From positions 62,001 through 126,000 of the forward strand of contig OENT01000288.1 in NCBI GenBank assembly GCA_900239685.1: a stretch of 64,000 nucleotides of DNA. The letters are read 5' to 3'. Made by a program: the position numbers and the translations under genes. This document shows, piece after piece, positions 25,169 to 37,128 of this stretch. The notes below the pieces were generated by a model. That model was not told the DNA's origin. It was given only the letters and a program-made list of their open reading frames with translations, and made no database searches. Source of the stretch: Rotaria macrura. Lineage: Eukaryota; Rotifera; Eurotatoria; Philodinida; Philodinidae. Within the stretch, counting starts at the first letter, position 1. Each line of letters opens with the position of its first letter.

Positions 25169-27483
25169 GAAACTCAGACAAAAGATGAACTCCTCTATTT
25201 CAAACATAATTGATACTAATACAAGCAAAATTGAAAATACTTATAAAGCTTGGAATCGTAATCAGTCCTACTCAAAAGTTGTTTACAGAATTAACTAGTA
25301 TCGTAAAAAACAAGCAGCAGTACAAAGTTAAAATATCGATTTATTGATTTTTCCGAAAAGAACAATAATCCTTTCACCTAAATAGACACCCAAGGCTCAC
25401 ATCTTCCAATTAGGTAATACTGACCAATCTACTGATCTAATCTTTTAGTTCGTACAAAACTTTTATGTCTTCATTTAATTATTATAAACTGATAATAGAT
25501 TGTGTTGAGTTCATTGTTCATGACCACAACTTAACATGACGAATCAGATACATAATTATGTAAGAGTTAATGTTAAAAATGAATATCGGAGACAGAATAC
25601 ACTACCACTGTGAACAGGCCATCTACTCTGAAAGTGTCGATAATTGAGAAGATCAATATCACAAAATGATTTCTTTCCTTTATCCTTTAATCAAAGCGAT
25701 TGACATAGCCACTAAATCTTTCATGATTGTTATATCCCACCTATGATACTGATAGGTTATATTTTACTGTTTCTATTTTGATCGATCATCTTAGTTTTTG
25801 TTAATTTACTAACAGATTCTTGTTTGCCACAAAATCCCGTAAAAACACGAAAAGTATAAATTGTAACCACTAAATATTGTTTGAGAAACATTTTTTCCTG
25901 CCACATGACATTTCAAGTATTTTTAATTTATATTTCATTGATGTCAATGAGAAAAATATACTTTTTAGACAAAAACTCGATTCCTCCTACGAATAAGAAT
26001 TTATATATTGATCTGCCTTACATCAGCAGTGTAACATTTTCGTCAACTTTTCTTCATTAAAATAATCAATCTTGGTATCGTCTTACAGAGAGTTATACGG
26101 CTTGGTTTGTGTCCACGTCATGCACTACTATGGTGATCACGTTTTTGAAAAATGTTTTTTTCGACATGGATCGATCTCGAAACGCCATACCGTGTAGATT
26201 TTTGCACTGATTACGAATTGACTATTCTCTCTTGAGAAAAATCTCGTTTTGGCAACCAAAACCGTGTTTTTAACTTTTGAAAAATCGTATTTTGAATTTT
26301 TCAAGAGACAAATGTCTGTGAAAACATTTGATTATCACATCATTCGACGCAGAATTTTATTCTCTATAAAATAGTCTATTTATTTTTAACTTTCACTCCC
26401 GACGATAAATTTCAGATTGTTGTTGAATTTCCAAATTCACATACTAATTACAGGCTTCCACTTCGTCGTAGCAACTTGATTTTTTGAACGGAAGTTATAT
26501 TTATAAAAAAGACGCTTTGCTGTAAAAATCAAATAGATCTGAAAACGATAAGTGACTCAAAATTGATCGACAAAAAGTGTGTCACAGCGTTACGTTCGTT
26601 TTTTGATATTTTTTTTGCGAAAAAATACTTAGAGTAAAAAAAGGTTTTTTTACCATAAGAAAATCCGTTCGATGCTCTCCAACATGTTTTCCATGAGTAC
26701 TTCATTTCAACAGTAACATTCGCAGGAAATTAAGATATAATTGAGACCACTGCAAAGTTAGACTCCTTTTATGTAACAGTGTTACGAGATAGAAAAATCT
26801 TTCTAGAAGTTTGAGAGTTCAATCGAAAATTTGTATTCGTATAGCATAAACAGAGTAAGACAAGCTGCATCGAATGACTTATTTAAATTTTTCTGCTTTC
26901 GAGATAATCGAAACAAGTGTATCGAAAATGTAACAGCGTTAAGTTTGGACAAGCCGTAGTATCCATCAGTGTAGTAGATGGCATTTAAAAGATAATTTTA
27001 CTAGTATGGATGAGTAATATAGTTGGCCAATTACATCAAAACAGGAAATGATTCATAGGAAAAGAAAAGTAAACACCTCTATGACAAGAATAAGATGATA
27101 TTCTTTTTATTCCATTTGTATTTTTTCTCATCAATCTATGAAATATCCATAAAAAAAATCAACGTTATGCTTCCGAATGAATATGTTGATTTTATTAATT
27201 ATCGACACCTTTCAATATTTACCGTCACTTTCTTCGCATTGGTGCAAAACCTAATAAATGCAATTGACATTGAACATTATTCTTCTACTATACTTCGTAA
27301 TTACAGCGAATGAATTCTTTCTTGTTGCGTAATACTATCAGTAAAACTTTTATCTGTAACATTCTTTCGATCTACATTTTGAAAAAAAACATGATTGCTT
27401 TCCCAGCAGTTAAAATTTTAAATGTGTTGAAAATGAAGAAACCGAGTACCATTCATATCTCAAATGCTACATAAAGTACTGTA
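25169..27483. other. non-coding stretch with a possible inverted-repeat element
   Basis: No gene supported. At 26094 and 26960 short inverted motifs (ACGGCTTG / CAAGCCGT) bound about 870 bp that holds three related motifs, CAGCGTTACG, AACAGTGTTACG and AACAGCGTTAAG. This may be a decayed mobile element, but the ends are only about 10 bp. Confidence 0.3.
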
Positions 27484-27987
27484 GAAAACTCGGATTCAAA
27501 CCCGAGTGTTTTGTGTACTTCTAAAAGTAAAGCCGACGAAAAATAATAGAGTTTGATTGAGCTGTCTAAAAGAATCGACCAGCAGTGTCAGTATACATCA
27601 GTTGTTCATAGGTTTTGGGTACTGTGATATTGAGGAAATATCAAACGCAGCATATTTATCCCTACAATTTGGCATCGTTTTGTAGTCCATGAAATTATCT
27701 ATCGGATGGTATATAAGAGTTCGGTTTTTATTTTGACTATGGCGAAGATTTTGGTTTGAGAAAATTGGAATAGGACAATATTTGCATAGAAAACAATGAT
27801 ATTTCTTGCTGTTACTCAGAAAATCCATGACGAATTATTCTCATTTTTGAAGTTGACCGAGATATTTATGAGATAATACTATGTACAAAATTTCATGACA
27901 ATGGCATTAGCCTTTCAGGAGTTATCGTGTAAACGGCCGGACGACCACACTGACCAATTCCAGAGTGTACTCACTTTTTGAGTACAC
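27484..27987 (-). repeat. dispersed repeat A, copy 3 (reverse, diverged)
   Basis: This copy is reversed and more diverged than the other two. It keeps the terminal hairpin (TGTACTCA / TGAGTACA) exactly, the segment equivalent to TCTCATGAATATCTCGGTC, and the far end (CTTTTAGAAGTACACA). At the far end it carries a perfect ACTCGG / CCGAGT stem that is only partly kept in copy 2. The long open frame of copies 1 and 2 is broken here. Confidence 0.65.
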
Positions 27988-30054
27988 AAAAATATATAGG
28001 TTGTTGATGCATTAATAATGAGAAATTCTCACTTCAGTGAACAACCGAAGTTAGTGCTCCACAATTTTCGTCCGAAATTGACCAGTTCTTTGTAAACATC
28101 TTCTTATAGTGTAAAATGAATAGTTTTGATGTTTCACTCTAAATATCATACACTTCATGATAAACTAGTTGTTTGATTGGTATGTTGTCGTCCTATGGTG
28201 AACATTAGATGAAGCAATCATATCTGTCTATTGATCACTTTTTACTAGCTTGTTGACTGTGCACAAGGAAAAATGTTTACTGAAATAATATAAAATTTAT
28301 TAACTGATTGCTTAGCATTCGTTAAAAACGGATATTTAAATGTGTTTAATTATGATTTTGATGTTAGCTCAGGACATGGTGAACAGACAATCTTACAAAA
28401 CGCAGACCAAAGTGGATCTCTGCCGTATACTACTTAGTAGTCGACACAGTATCACATTTCACTTGTGATACTTTTCGGGAAACCTATTTTTTTCTTGGAC
28501 TTTATGACAGGATCATACTTGTCCGATTTCATTTTTCTACATAAAAGTGTTACAATACAAGTTTCATTATAGTTAAAAGAATAAAATCACTCTCAACAGA
28601 ATTTCACAAGATTACAAATATGATAATCAATGCTTGATTAGCAACGTAAATATCAGCATGCGTGAGCGCAGTTAAACATGGGTCTATTGAAATATTGGAA
28701 TGCTGAACATTAGATCTACACTGTCATCTTTAATAATGTTAAAACTTTCTAGTAAAATAGAAAGATGACGTTACATTCTTCAAATTATCAGCATATTAAG
28801 TTGGGTGACAAGTGCTAACAACGAACTTGATTTTAAATCTAGAAATAACCAAATATTCAATTATCTTTGATTTACCAACAATCGATCTTCTCGTTATTCT
28901 AAAACGTAAATATGTTTCATAGTGTAGAAATTCTCATCTGTTATCTCGAAAATATATTTTGCGCATATATTATCTGTTCGTTCAACACATCAACGATGAG
29001 TATAATGATGAAACGAAAATTAGTCGTATGAAATACTTTTCATAGACTAGTGCAATGTATTATTGTGTTTGGAGTATCAACAACATTGACAACGTACGTG
29101 AAGGTAATCGGAAGACTCGTCATTTATTCTCCAAACAATCATTTTCATATCTATCAACAAATGCTTTAGAAAAATTCAACAAACCGATGGACAATTTAGA
29201 AGAATAAATTTAGGCAATTTTTTGCTCTAGTTTCTTATTGTTATAGGGATGTAAGTTTTCCTACGAGCTAATACTTTATTATGTATATATATATATATAT
29301 GAAATAAGAGCTTACATAAATTGATAATTATGCAGCTGTTGGATATATATATGAGTATAAGTATGTTCTTTGCAAACAAAATCACATAGTTGTATTTTAA
29401 CAATAGTGTAACAAAAACGGTCAGAAGAATAACACAGAGTATGATAACAATCACTGGCGAACGAACAAAAAAAGAACTCATATGTATAAATATAAATGTG
29501 TATAATCGATCATGTGAGTTTACAATATCCAATTGATTACGTAATAGGTGAAGATGGAACTTCACGATATACAAACAATAACGAAACGCTTAGCGTCAAT
29601 AGACGACATCTATTGACGCTAACAGCCAATCATCTTACTTCTTATATGATTAATAAAGTTTCTTGCTCATCGCAATCTCATGTTCGATAGTTACATAATA
29701 TGTATTGCAGTATCGATGATGCAATGTTTGAGCGAAGTTCTTAACACATAGTTTTTGAAAAATATCTTCTAAGTAAAGCGAACATTTTCGTTTTCACTAA
29801 CCATCATTGCATGCTATCGTACGATTCGTGAAAAAAAAATTTCTTTTAATTCGTCTTTAACTTTATTTATTTGTAACCTTTAAAATTTTTAACAAAAAAT
29901 TTGATCAAAAATACTTTTATATTTAACGCTTTAATTTAACAAAGTATAACTTTTTAAAAATTCTATTATAATTGTATAGAAAACTGTAATATATTTAATG
30001 ATTTAACAAGAATAATACGAAAAATAGAGAAAAACAATTGTATGAACATTGCAC
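27988..30054. other. non-coding stretch
   Basis: No gene supported. It includes an (AT)n run near 29283-29302 and the strong hairpin at 29590-29622. Confidence 0.45.
29590..29622. repeat. perfect 14 bp hairpin
   Basis: TTAGCGTCAATAGA and its exact complement TCTATTGACGCTAA are separated by five bases (CGACA). No T-run follows it, so it is not a bacterial-type terminator. It could be a structured RNA element or the collapsed ends of a small foldback repeat. Confidence 0.7.
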
Positions 30055-30672
30055 TTATACACCATAAATTGAACAATGTGATATAATAACTAAAGCCAAA
30101 ATAAATATATGTAAACCTTGTTGTGTATCATTATTTGAATCAAGTATCTCTACATCATATGCATGAGCCAGGTCGAAAAATTTCTTATTTATAATAGCTG
30201 CAATTTTACCATCTGCTTTTCTCAATGTAAATCCTTGATCGAATATATCGTTTCCTTTAAATCTATATTCACCATATATCGAATAAATTTTAAATATTTG
30301 CTTAAAAAATGTAAACTTTTCTCTTGTAGATGCAATTGGTTGATCTTCTTCATTGTCACCAGCAGGTGAGACAATACTATATTGATCAAATAAATTAAAT
30401 CGTTTTTGACGAATTTTTAATAGAACCCTAAGCAAAAGTAGAGAATTTAAGAGTATATTAGTATTGCCATTTTTTATTTACCTTCCATTCATATCTTTAA
30501 ACAAAAGCTTTTTACCCAGTGTCCATTTTTTTGATCGAACTTTGTATTTATCAGACCCATGTTCATCTTTGATTTTAAAAGTAGCTTCAAACGAAAACAT
30601 ATTTTCTCGAATACGATAACGAGTGCTTGTTTTTGTTTTCGGTTTTGGAATCAATTCTTGAGATGATGCCAT
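30055..30672 (-). CDS. LURP-one-related (LOR) / tubby-like fold protein
   Basis: Two exons (30482-30672, 30055-30427) join in phase 2 across a 54 bp intron, for 187 residues. The sequence follows the LOR/YxjI pattern of repeated strands: RYRIRENMFSFEATFKIKDE, then YKVRSKKWTLGKKLLFKDMN, LLKIRQKRFNLFDQYSI, a TFFKQIFKIYS strand, and AAIINKKFFDL with DVEILDSNND. Family members are single-domain barrels structurally related to Tubby and phospholipid scramblases; their biochemical role in animals is not established. The C-terminus (LHIFILALVIIS) is hydrophobic, as is common in this family, where it forms the central helix. The ATG lies in a clear start context with no longer in-frame option. Confidence 0.8.
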
Positions 30673-32294
30673 ATTGTTGTCGAACAGAAATCAAAATAGG
30701 GCAGATCTAAACAATACAAAATCAGAGCGTTTTATAGTGCGACTAGAAATCTGTCAAAAAAGAAAGTAAAAGAATAGAGGAAACAATGACAAGTAGGACA
30801 CTACAAATGGTAGAAATAAACATTGGAGTGATGCAATTTTGTCGCTTCCATTCATTTATATATAGTTGCCTCGGCTGAGACAGACTATAGTATAGTGCAG
30901 AAAAGCATTAAGGATACTTTTCTCAACAAATCATGCTGTAGCCTAGTGCCATCTTGAACTTGTATATCGATAATATTCTGCATGAATAAAAAAATTTTTT
31001 GATTTTAACTAATCCATTGTGCACAATGATTGTGCTGTGTGTCACATAACACCGACACTGAATAGACAGTTAGATCAAGGATAAATCGAACAACAATAAA
31101 CATTTTTGCTATTCAAAAGGATGAGCAAAACAAGGTTGCATACCTTCTGTCAATACTTTCATTTGCAATTAACAGCAAGGATTAAAATTTTATTCATATA
31201 TCTTGATTTTCTAATAAGTAATTTGTAACTGTATGTTTTGAACTGACGTACATGGTATAAATTCATTGTTGTACCCTTTCAAATAGATGTATCATTTTTC
31301 GGAGAGAGAGAGAGACCTTGCGATAATAGTTATTCAATAAATGCTCTATATATATATATCTTATCAGTATCAAGTGACATTTAATGTTTTAGCCCCAAAA
31401 TTTCAATAGAGTATGCGTGTTTTCAGCGTTTTCTTTAAAACATTGCCGATATATCACAGTACTATCTCTAATTCCGCAGCATACGACGTTGTAGTAAGCA
31501 TGAGCAATCAAAAGGAGATAATCAATCGTTTTGATATCATAGTATGGTCAGTTTTGTAATCAACTGGTTTGAGTCGCATAAATGACGTATAATTCGTCGA
31601 ATTCCTCATTGGTGTATCGTCATGCTCGGATCTGAATCGAAATAGTGCGACGAATAGTTGTTTCAAGCAATAAATACGAAGATTTCTGCTACGTTAAGAT
31701 TATGCCTGATACTTTTAAAAACAGTTCGTTCTTTGTTTTTACGTGAAGTAACGAGTGATTTTGATGTGTATAGCATAGATAAGAATCAAGTGCGACGACC
31801 TTTCGAAAAATATCAAAACACATTTGAATCGTATTATTAGAGTAAAATATTTGAAAGTAAATAAACACCGGTAGTTTTTATATGCGAAAAAGAATTGATT
31901 GCATTTTATCTTTCAACTTGATTCTGGTCAAGTGTTTGTGGTTGCATCATAGTCTTAAAAGAGATGGAAAACATCGTTTTCGTCTAGTTTCCATGAAAAT
32001 CATTCCTGATACTATGATCGAAATCGACAACAGATTTTACTTAATACTATCATTATATGGCAAAAAGGTCATTTAGTTTTAATTTCATTCATGATTATAT
32101 AAGAACTCAATCGTTTTAGTTCATCATGCACGTTATTTGACACTTGGATTCTAAAATAAACTGTACAGATAGAGTTTAAAAGTATCATACAAATATTCAT
32201 TGAGATCTCTTTTATACTAATTACATAAACATACATATATATTTATTGCGCTGAACAAATTCTCTCATTAGTAGACAACAACACGAGATACTAA
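30673..32294. other. non-coding stretch
   Basis: No gene supported. It includes short (GA)n and (TA)n runs near 31300-31365. Confidence 0.45.
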
Positions 32295-34265
32295 TTAATA
32301 CAAATGATATCTGTCAATAAGTGATGCCGAATGATTATCTTTCTCCAAATAACCAAGTAAATAATCGAGTTGAATCTGTGATAAAATTATTAGAGGATGT
32401 CGAGTTATCTGCATAAATCGTTCATCAGAATAGGCATCATAAAATGTTGATTTTGGTGGTTGTGGTTGATTATCAAAATAGTCTCTTAATTTAAAAAGAA
32501 TTGGTGCTGGCGGTGGTAGTGGTGGTGGTGGTAGCTGTTGTTGTTGTTGTTGTGGCGATGTTGTTGAAGGCTCTATTGATGGAAGAGAAAGAACTGCTGG
32601 AAGTAATGATACTTGAGAAGGTGTCGCCGATGTCGGTGGTGTGGGAGAACATTCCATAAAGCGAAGATCTTCTTCTGGTTCTGTTGTTGGCATCGGAAGT
32701 GAGACAGGTAGTGGTATAGTAACAACGGGCTTTTTCGATGGTCGTTTCCATAAATTTGCCATTTGTTCTGCTGTTAAATAATCATGATCAAGTATAATGG
32801 TCGAATGATCTAATTTAGGTTTATGCTTTTTAACTTGTGGTACAGTTATAATCATATCACTTGAACCATCTTCCCATCCTTTGGGTGGAGCATGTTTTCG
32901 TTTTTTGGTTAACAATAATAAATCTTCTTCTTTCGGTGTTGCTGGCAATGGTACGTTAGCAGCGATTAATTCGGCATAGATTAATCTGGTATCATTTAAT
33001 GTTGTACAAAAACATGAACGAGACGTACTCGCCTGTCGATTGTTACGCATTAAAAAATCACGTACAAACTCAGGACACATTACAATCGGACATTGTAACA
33101 ATTTCGCATAATGTTTTATTGTTGACAATGGAAGATTGTTTAGAAGATTTTTCGATAAATCCACCAAACGTATATGTTCAATTTCGTTAATAAATAATGA
33201 TGGTACAGAAATATTATTTATTATTGATGATGATATAAGACGATTATGTGTAAGTGAGGAACGTTGTCGTGGAAGTTCAAGATGAGATTCATCAAATGAA
33301 GGTAAATGAAGATTAGATTCAATTAAACCAGCTTTTAAATTAGCGAGAATATCATTGATATTTGGTGTTGGATGTGGATCAAGATCGGCAACAAAAGAAT
33401 TTAGATCATTATCAGTTGATACTGGAGACGAATGTGTTGTCATTGGTAAAAGTTTTGAGAGGATAGACAATTTAGCTGCATTGTTCATATCACCTGTGAA
33501 ATAATCAAATCATAAATGGGCCATCTAAACAAACGACTATGACTACTTACCAGGTTTACTATTATTATTATTGTTATTATTATTATTAATATTATTATTA
33601 TTATTCGCTGATAGACAAACATCGAGTTCATCGTTTGCAACAGATGAAAAATCATGAAATAAACGTTCATATTCATGTTGAGAGTTAAAACGTCGATATG
33701 AAGGTAATCGTGGTGGTGATGATGATGTTTGTGAAAGAGATGATGAAAGCAGATCATATTCTGACACGTCAAAACTGTTTACTGCTTGATCGATGACAGC
33801 TGATGAATATCTTCGATCATATTGATATTGTTCAATGTACAATTGATCATAGCATTGCCAAAAAGCGAGTATCTCCCGAAATGTTAAATGTCTTGGCTGT
33901 TGAGAACTAAATGAGTTAGACAAATGAAAACATTCATGAAAATAAGTCAAATACTAAATTTACATTTTATTTTCATCAATTAATCGATTGGATAATGTTG
34001 GTTTTGGTGGAAGTCTTGGTACACTGTCACAAATTTGACTTAGCATACTTAGATTATCTAATTCAACGAGTAGTTCTCCTGCACTATCAGCCCATTCATC
34101 AACTGATGTAGAAACACCGCCAGATGTTGGACTTTGATTACCGAGAAGTAAAGTGGCCAGTGTATCTCGATCGAATAATGAATTTGGTGAAAATTTCATG
34201 TTGTTATTATTTTGATGATGACTATTGCCATTAGGATCAGATCCATCCATTAGCAAAGAATCCAT
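32295..34265 (-). CDS. Pro/Asn-rich protein of unknown function, probably nuclear
   Basis: Three exons (33964-34265, 33551-33906, 32295-33493) join with matching phases to give 618 residues from ATG at 34263-34265. The family is not recognised. The protein begins with a polar Asn/His-rich segment and a short acidic helical piece (DEWADSAGELLVELDNLSML). The second exon starts with a hydrophobic helix (LTFREILAFWQCYDQLY) and ends in a poly-Asn run. The third exon has a compact-looking section (LVDLSKNLLNNLPLSTIKHY, CPEFVRDFLM), then KKRKHAPPKGW and KKHKPK as likely nuclear signals. A Pro/Gln-rich run follows, then a final ordered segment ending LLGYLEKDN. The mix of disorder, basic clusters and short helices fits a transcription cofactor, but that is inference only. 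Confidence 0.7.
33553..33605. repeat. ATT/GTT trinucleotide microsatellite
   Basis: Encodes the poly-Asn tract near the end of the second exon of the 618-residue protein on the minus strand. Confidence 0.85.
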
Positions 34266-34986
34266 CTTCAACGAGAGAAAAAATAAAATAAAACAAAATA
34301 ATTCTTATTGTTATTATCTCTTGTTTTATAACGAGAAAACGAAGTAATAACTTTCATTTGAATTTACAAGGAAGTGTCGACGTGACGGCTCGAACAAGTT
34401 TGGCATCTTTCCTATATCGAAAATTGTTTTACTGATATTTCAATGTATAATGCGACACTGAATAACAGAAGTTTAATAGAAAATTCAACGCATACAAGAA
34501 TCCGACAATACTCACGCTAACTTGAAAGTTTCGAATGAAAAAAATGTTCATATATTTACAGGTTTTGAAATTGAAAAAAATTACAAGTTATATCACGTTA
34601 TAATAGATACTACGAATGAGTCAGATTTCATTTAAAATTCATTTTTTTAAATAAACAAACATCGTTTTATCTCATGCAATCTCGAGGTCGAGAAACAATG
34701 AAAGTCTCATTGATAAAATTAACTTTTAAAATTTAGTAAAACAATCATGACTCGTCGTTTCTAAAAGATCGACTGAAGGGAGCGAATCAATTCAAACGTT
34801 TTCTAACCATAATAAGCCTTCCTTATTAACTCAAACGAGGAGCATCAATTTCATTGGAAGGAGAGACGATTAGTTTGACTCTTGAATAGATTCTTTTTAC
34901 AAAAAAAGAATAAACTATATAGCAACATTTTGACACATTGAATGGAACAAAAAAAAACTAGTTTAAAAAAATTATAAATTAATAAA
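34266..34986. other. intergenic stretch
   Basis: Lies between the start of the 618-residue gene and the 3' end of DNAJC28. No feature recognised. Confidence 0.5.
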
Positions 34987-37128
34987 TTAAACTTTAAAAT
35001 TTCTAAACGCTTGCAATATATCACGCATAGCATCAAACACTGAATAATGTTGAGTTGATTGATGATTAGCCCAATCTTGTTGTCGTTGATTCAATTCCTG
35101 TTGATAAATCGATGCCAATTCTTCTTCACTCGGTGGTAATTCAATCTTTGATGGATCAAGTGCAACAATTTTTGCAATTTCTTGCTCAACATTATAATGT
35201 ACCTATTAATCAATTGAAATGTGCATTTTATATTCTGCTAGAATTTTATGATTCAGTGTATCTTTTCCTTAGTCCAGCTTTAATTTCGATGATGATGATT
35301 TTCTAATAATGTTCGACAGATAGATATCTACTTTTTAGATAACAATCTCATATCTCTGACAGATTCAATTTGCTCGGGTAGTATTTGCTTGCAAACCCAT
35401 AGTCATATTAATCGAAATGAGCGCGTACGAAGTTTGTTTTTCGGTTCAATCCTAATAGAATGCATATGTCTTCAAGGAAGAGAAAGACGTAGTTGACGCT
35501 AGAATGAAAACAATCGAGAATATCCATCTTTAGATGTCGATTATTCATACAATAATTCATATAAAAACAGCAATTGTTCTAGATCGTCTACATTTACTCG
35601 AAGAACACTCTCATAGCTCGTATCTAGCATGATTTTATGTAGTTATCATTTCAAAATCGTCTACAATCTTATCGATCGATCATCAAACTAGAACATGTGC
35701 AATAGCTAATTACTATGAACCTTTTAATATATTCATACATATGGTTTAAGGTTTTTCGTAGAGAGAGCTCTTGAAATTTCATCCCAATAGTCTAATTCAT
35801 TTGATGTTATATCGAATGTTTTCTGTGGAATAATAGAATTATTAAATCGTACCTGTTGTCGCCAAAGCATCGGTACAATGAGATTGAGTTTATTAATATT
35901 GATATTGATTTCAGTAATTTCATTGCGAAATTTTTCTGTCGCTTGTTTCCATTTAATATTATTGAATAAATATTTTTTTCTTTCATCAGAAGATTGTGAA
36001 CTTTCTGTAGCAATAGTTTTAAAAGCACGTTTCAAATTCGTGCGTGCTCGTTCGATTGATTCTCGTATTTGTTTTTCGATTTGAATCCATTCTGGTATGT
36101 AACCTAGAATATTGATGAGAATAATATTTTCCTATTTCGATATACTTTGATATAACCATTATCGATTAAAATTTCATTCATTTTGTAAGTCGTAAAATCA
36201 GTATAATGTGGATTACGTTCATGAAATGATTTCCCACTTGGTTTGATATTATTGAAATCTCCACGTGACATTGATTCTTGAATAAGATCTTCAACGAGAC
36301 GATCAATGAAATTTCTACATGAACACATAGATGTAATTATTCAACTGAGAAAAAAAATAGAAGAGTTACGTGGCTCGAACATCTTTTCTCTTCTTTCGTT
36401 CAATCAATTCTTGTCTGGTTTCCACTGACTCACGATCTCGTCGATATTCATGGACATTTTCCTGTGCTTTCTGGGCACGCATTTTGTAATATGCTGTTTG
36501 TCTTTGACTCGGCGTTCCCATGCTAAGGGAAATTAAACAATAATCACGATTATAAGAGAAATAAAGGATTGATTAAGAAAAACCCACAGGCAACTAACCC
36601 GAAGCCTCCATATTCGAGATGTGTTCGATGTTGAGGAGCTGTATGTCGTATATTGAATTTAATATGTTCATCATCGGTTGATAATTGATCGAGAGATCCA
36701 TTTGACTTTAGTGTTTCCTGTCAATAGAAAGAATTACATAGATGACGTTCTATGAAAATCATAAATTATCATGTTATTCATTTACTAGAAGTGCTTCATA
36801 AGCTTGCTGTATTTGATGAAATTTCGTATGATCATCTTTATTATTTTGAAATGGTGAATCTGGATGATATTGCTTTACTTTCTCTAAATATGCTTTACGA
36901 ATAATGGTTTCATCATGACATGATGGATCGACTTCCAAAATTCTATTTAAAACGTGAAAATACACTTTTATGCACTATCTTATTATATATTTACGAATAA
37001 CATTGTCGAATATATACATCTACTGATGATCGAGATACATTCGTAATGTATCGTTTTGTGACATCGACAAGTAAGAGACGAAGTCTTTGTTGATCAGTCG
37101 TAAAACGCCACAAAATAGTAATTATCAT
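34987..37128 (-). CDS. DNAJC28: DnaJ homolog subfamily C member 28 (J domain plus DUF1992)
   Basis: Seven exons join in phase: 36995-37128, 36786-36942, 36599-36717, 36370-36522, 36157-36314, 35739-36103, 34987-35202, for 433 residues. The N-terminus is basic with few acids and looks like a mitochondrial presequence. The J domain follows (CYSILEV, IRKAYLEKVKQYHPDS with the HPD motif, then FHQIQQAYEALL). Next come the DNAJC28-specific GTPSQRQ stretch and the DUF1992 region: IDRLVEDLIQESM, EILIDNGYIPEWI and INKLNLIVPMLWRQQVRF. All match the vertebrate protein in order. J domains stimulate Hsp70; DNAJC28 is a poorly studied, probably mitochondrial member. The last exon is linked across a 536 bp intron by phase only. 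Without it the protein would end at 35733 with 363 residues. Confidence 0.85.

Noticed and set aside
27490..27512. T-arm-like sequence (GGGTTTGAATCC) suggesting a tRNA or tRNA-derived SINE
   Set aside because: Stem pairing does not fit a 5 bp T stem with a 7-base loop, no acceptor or D arm is present, and the other repeat A copies lack it.
29590..29622. Hairpin as an intrinsic terminator
   Set aside because: The genome is eukaryotic and no T-run follows the stem.
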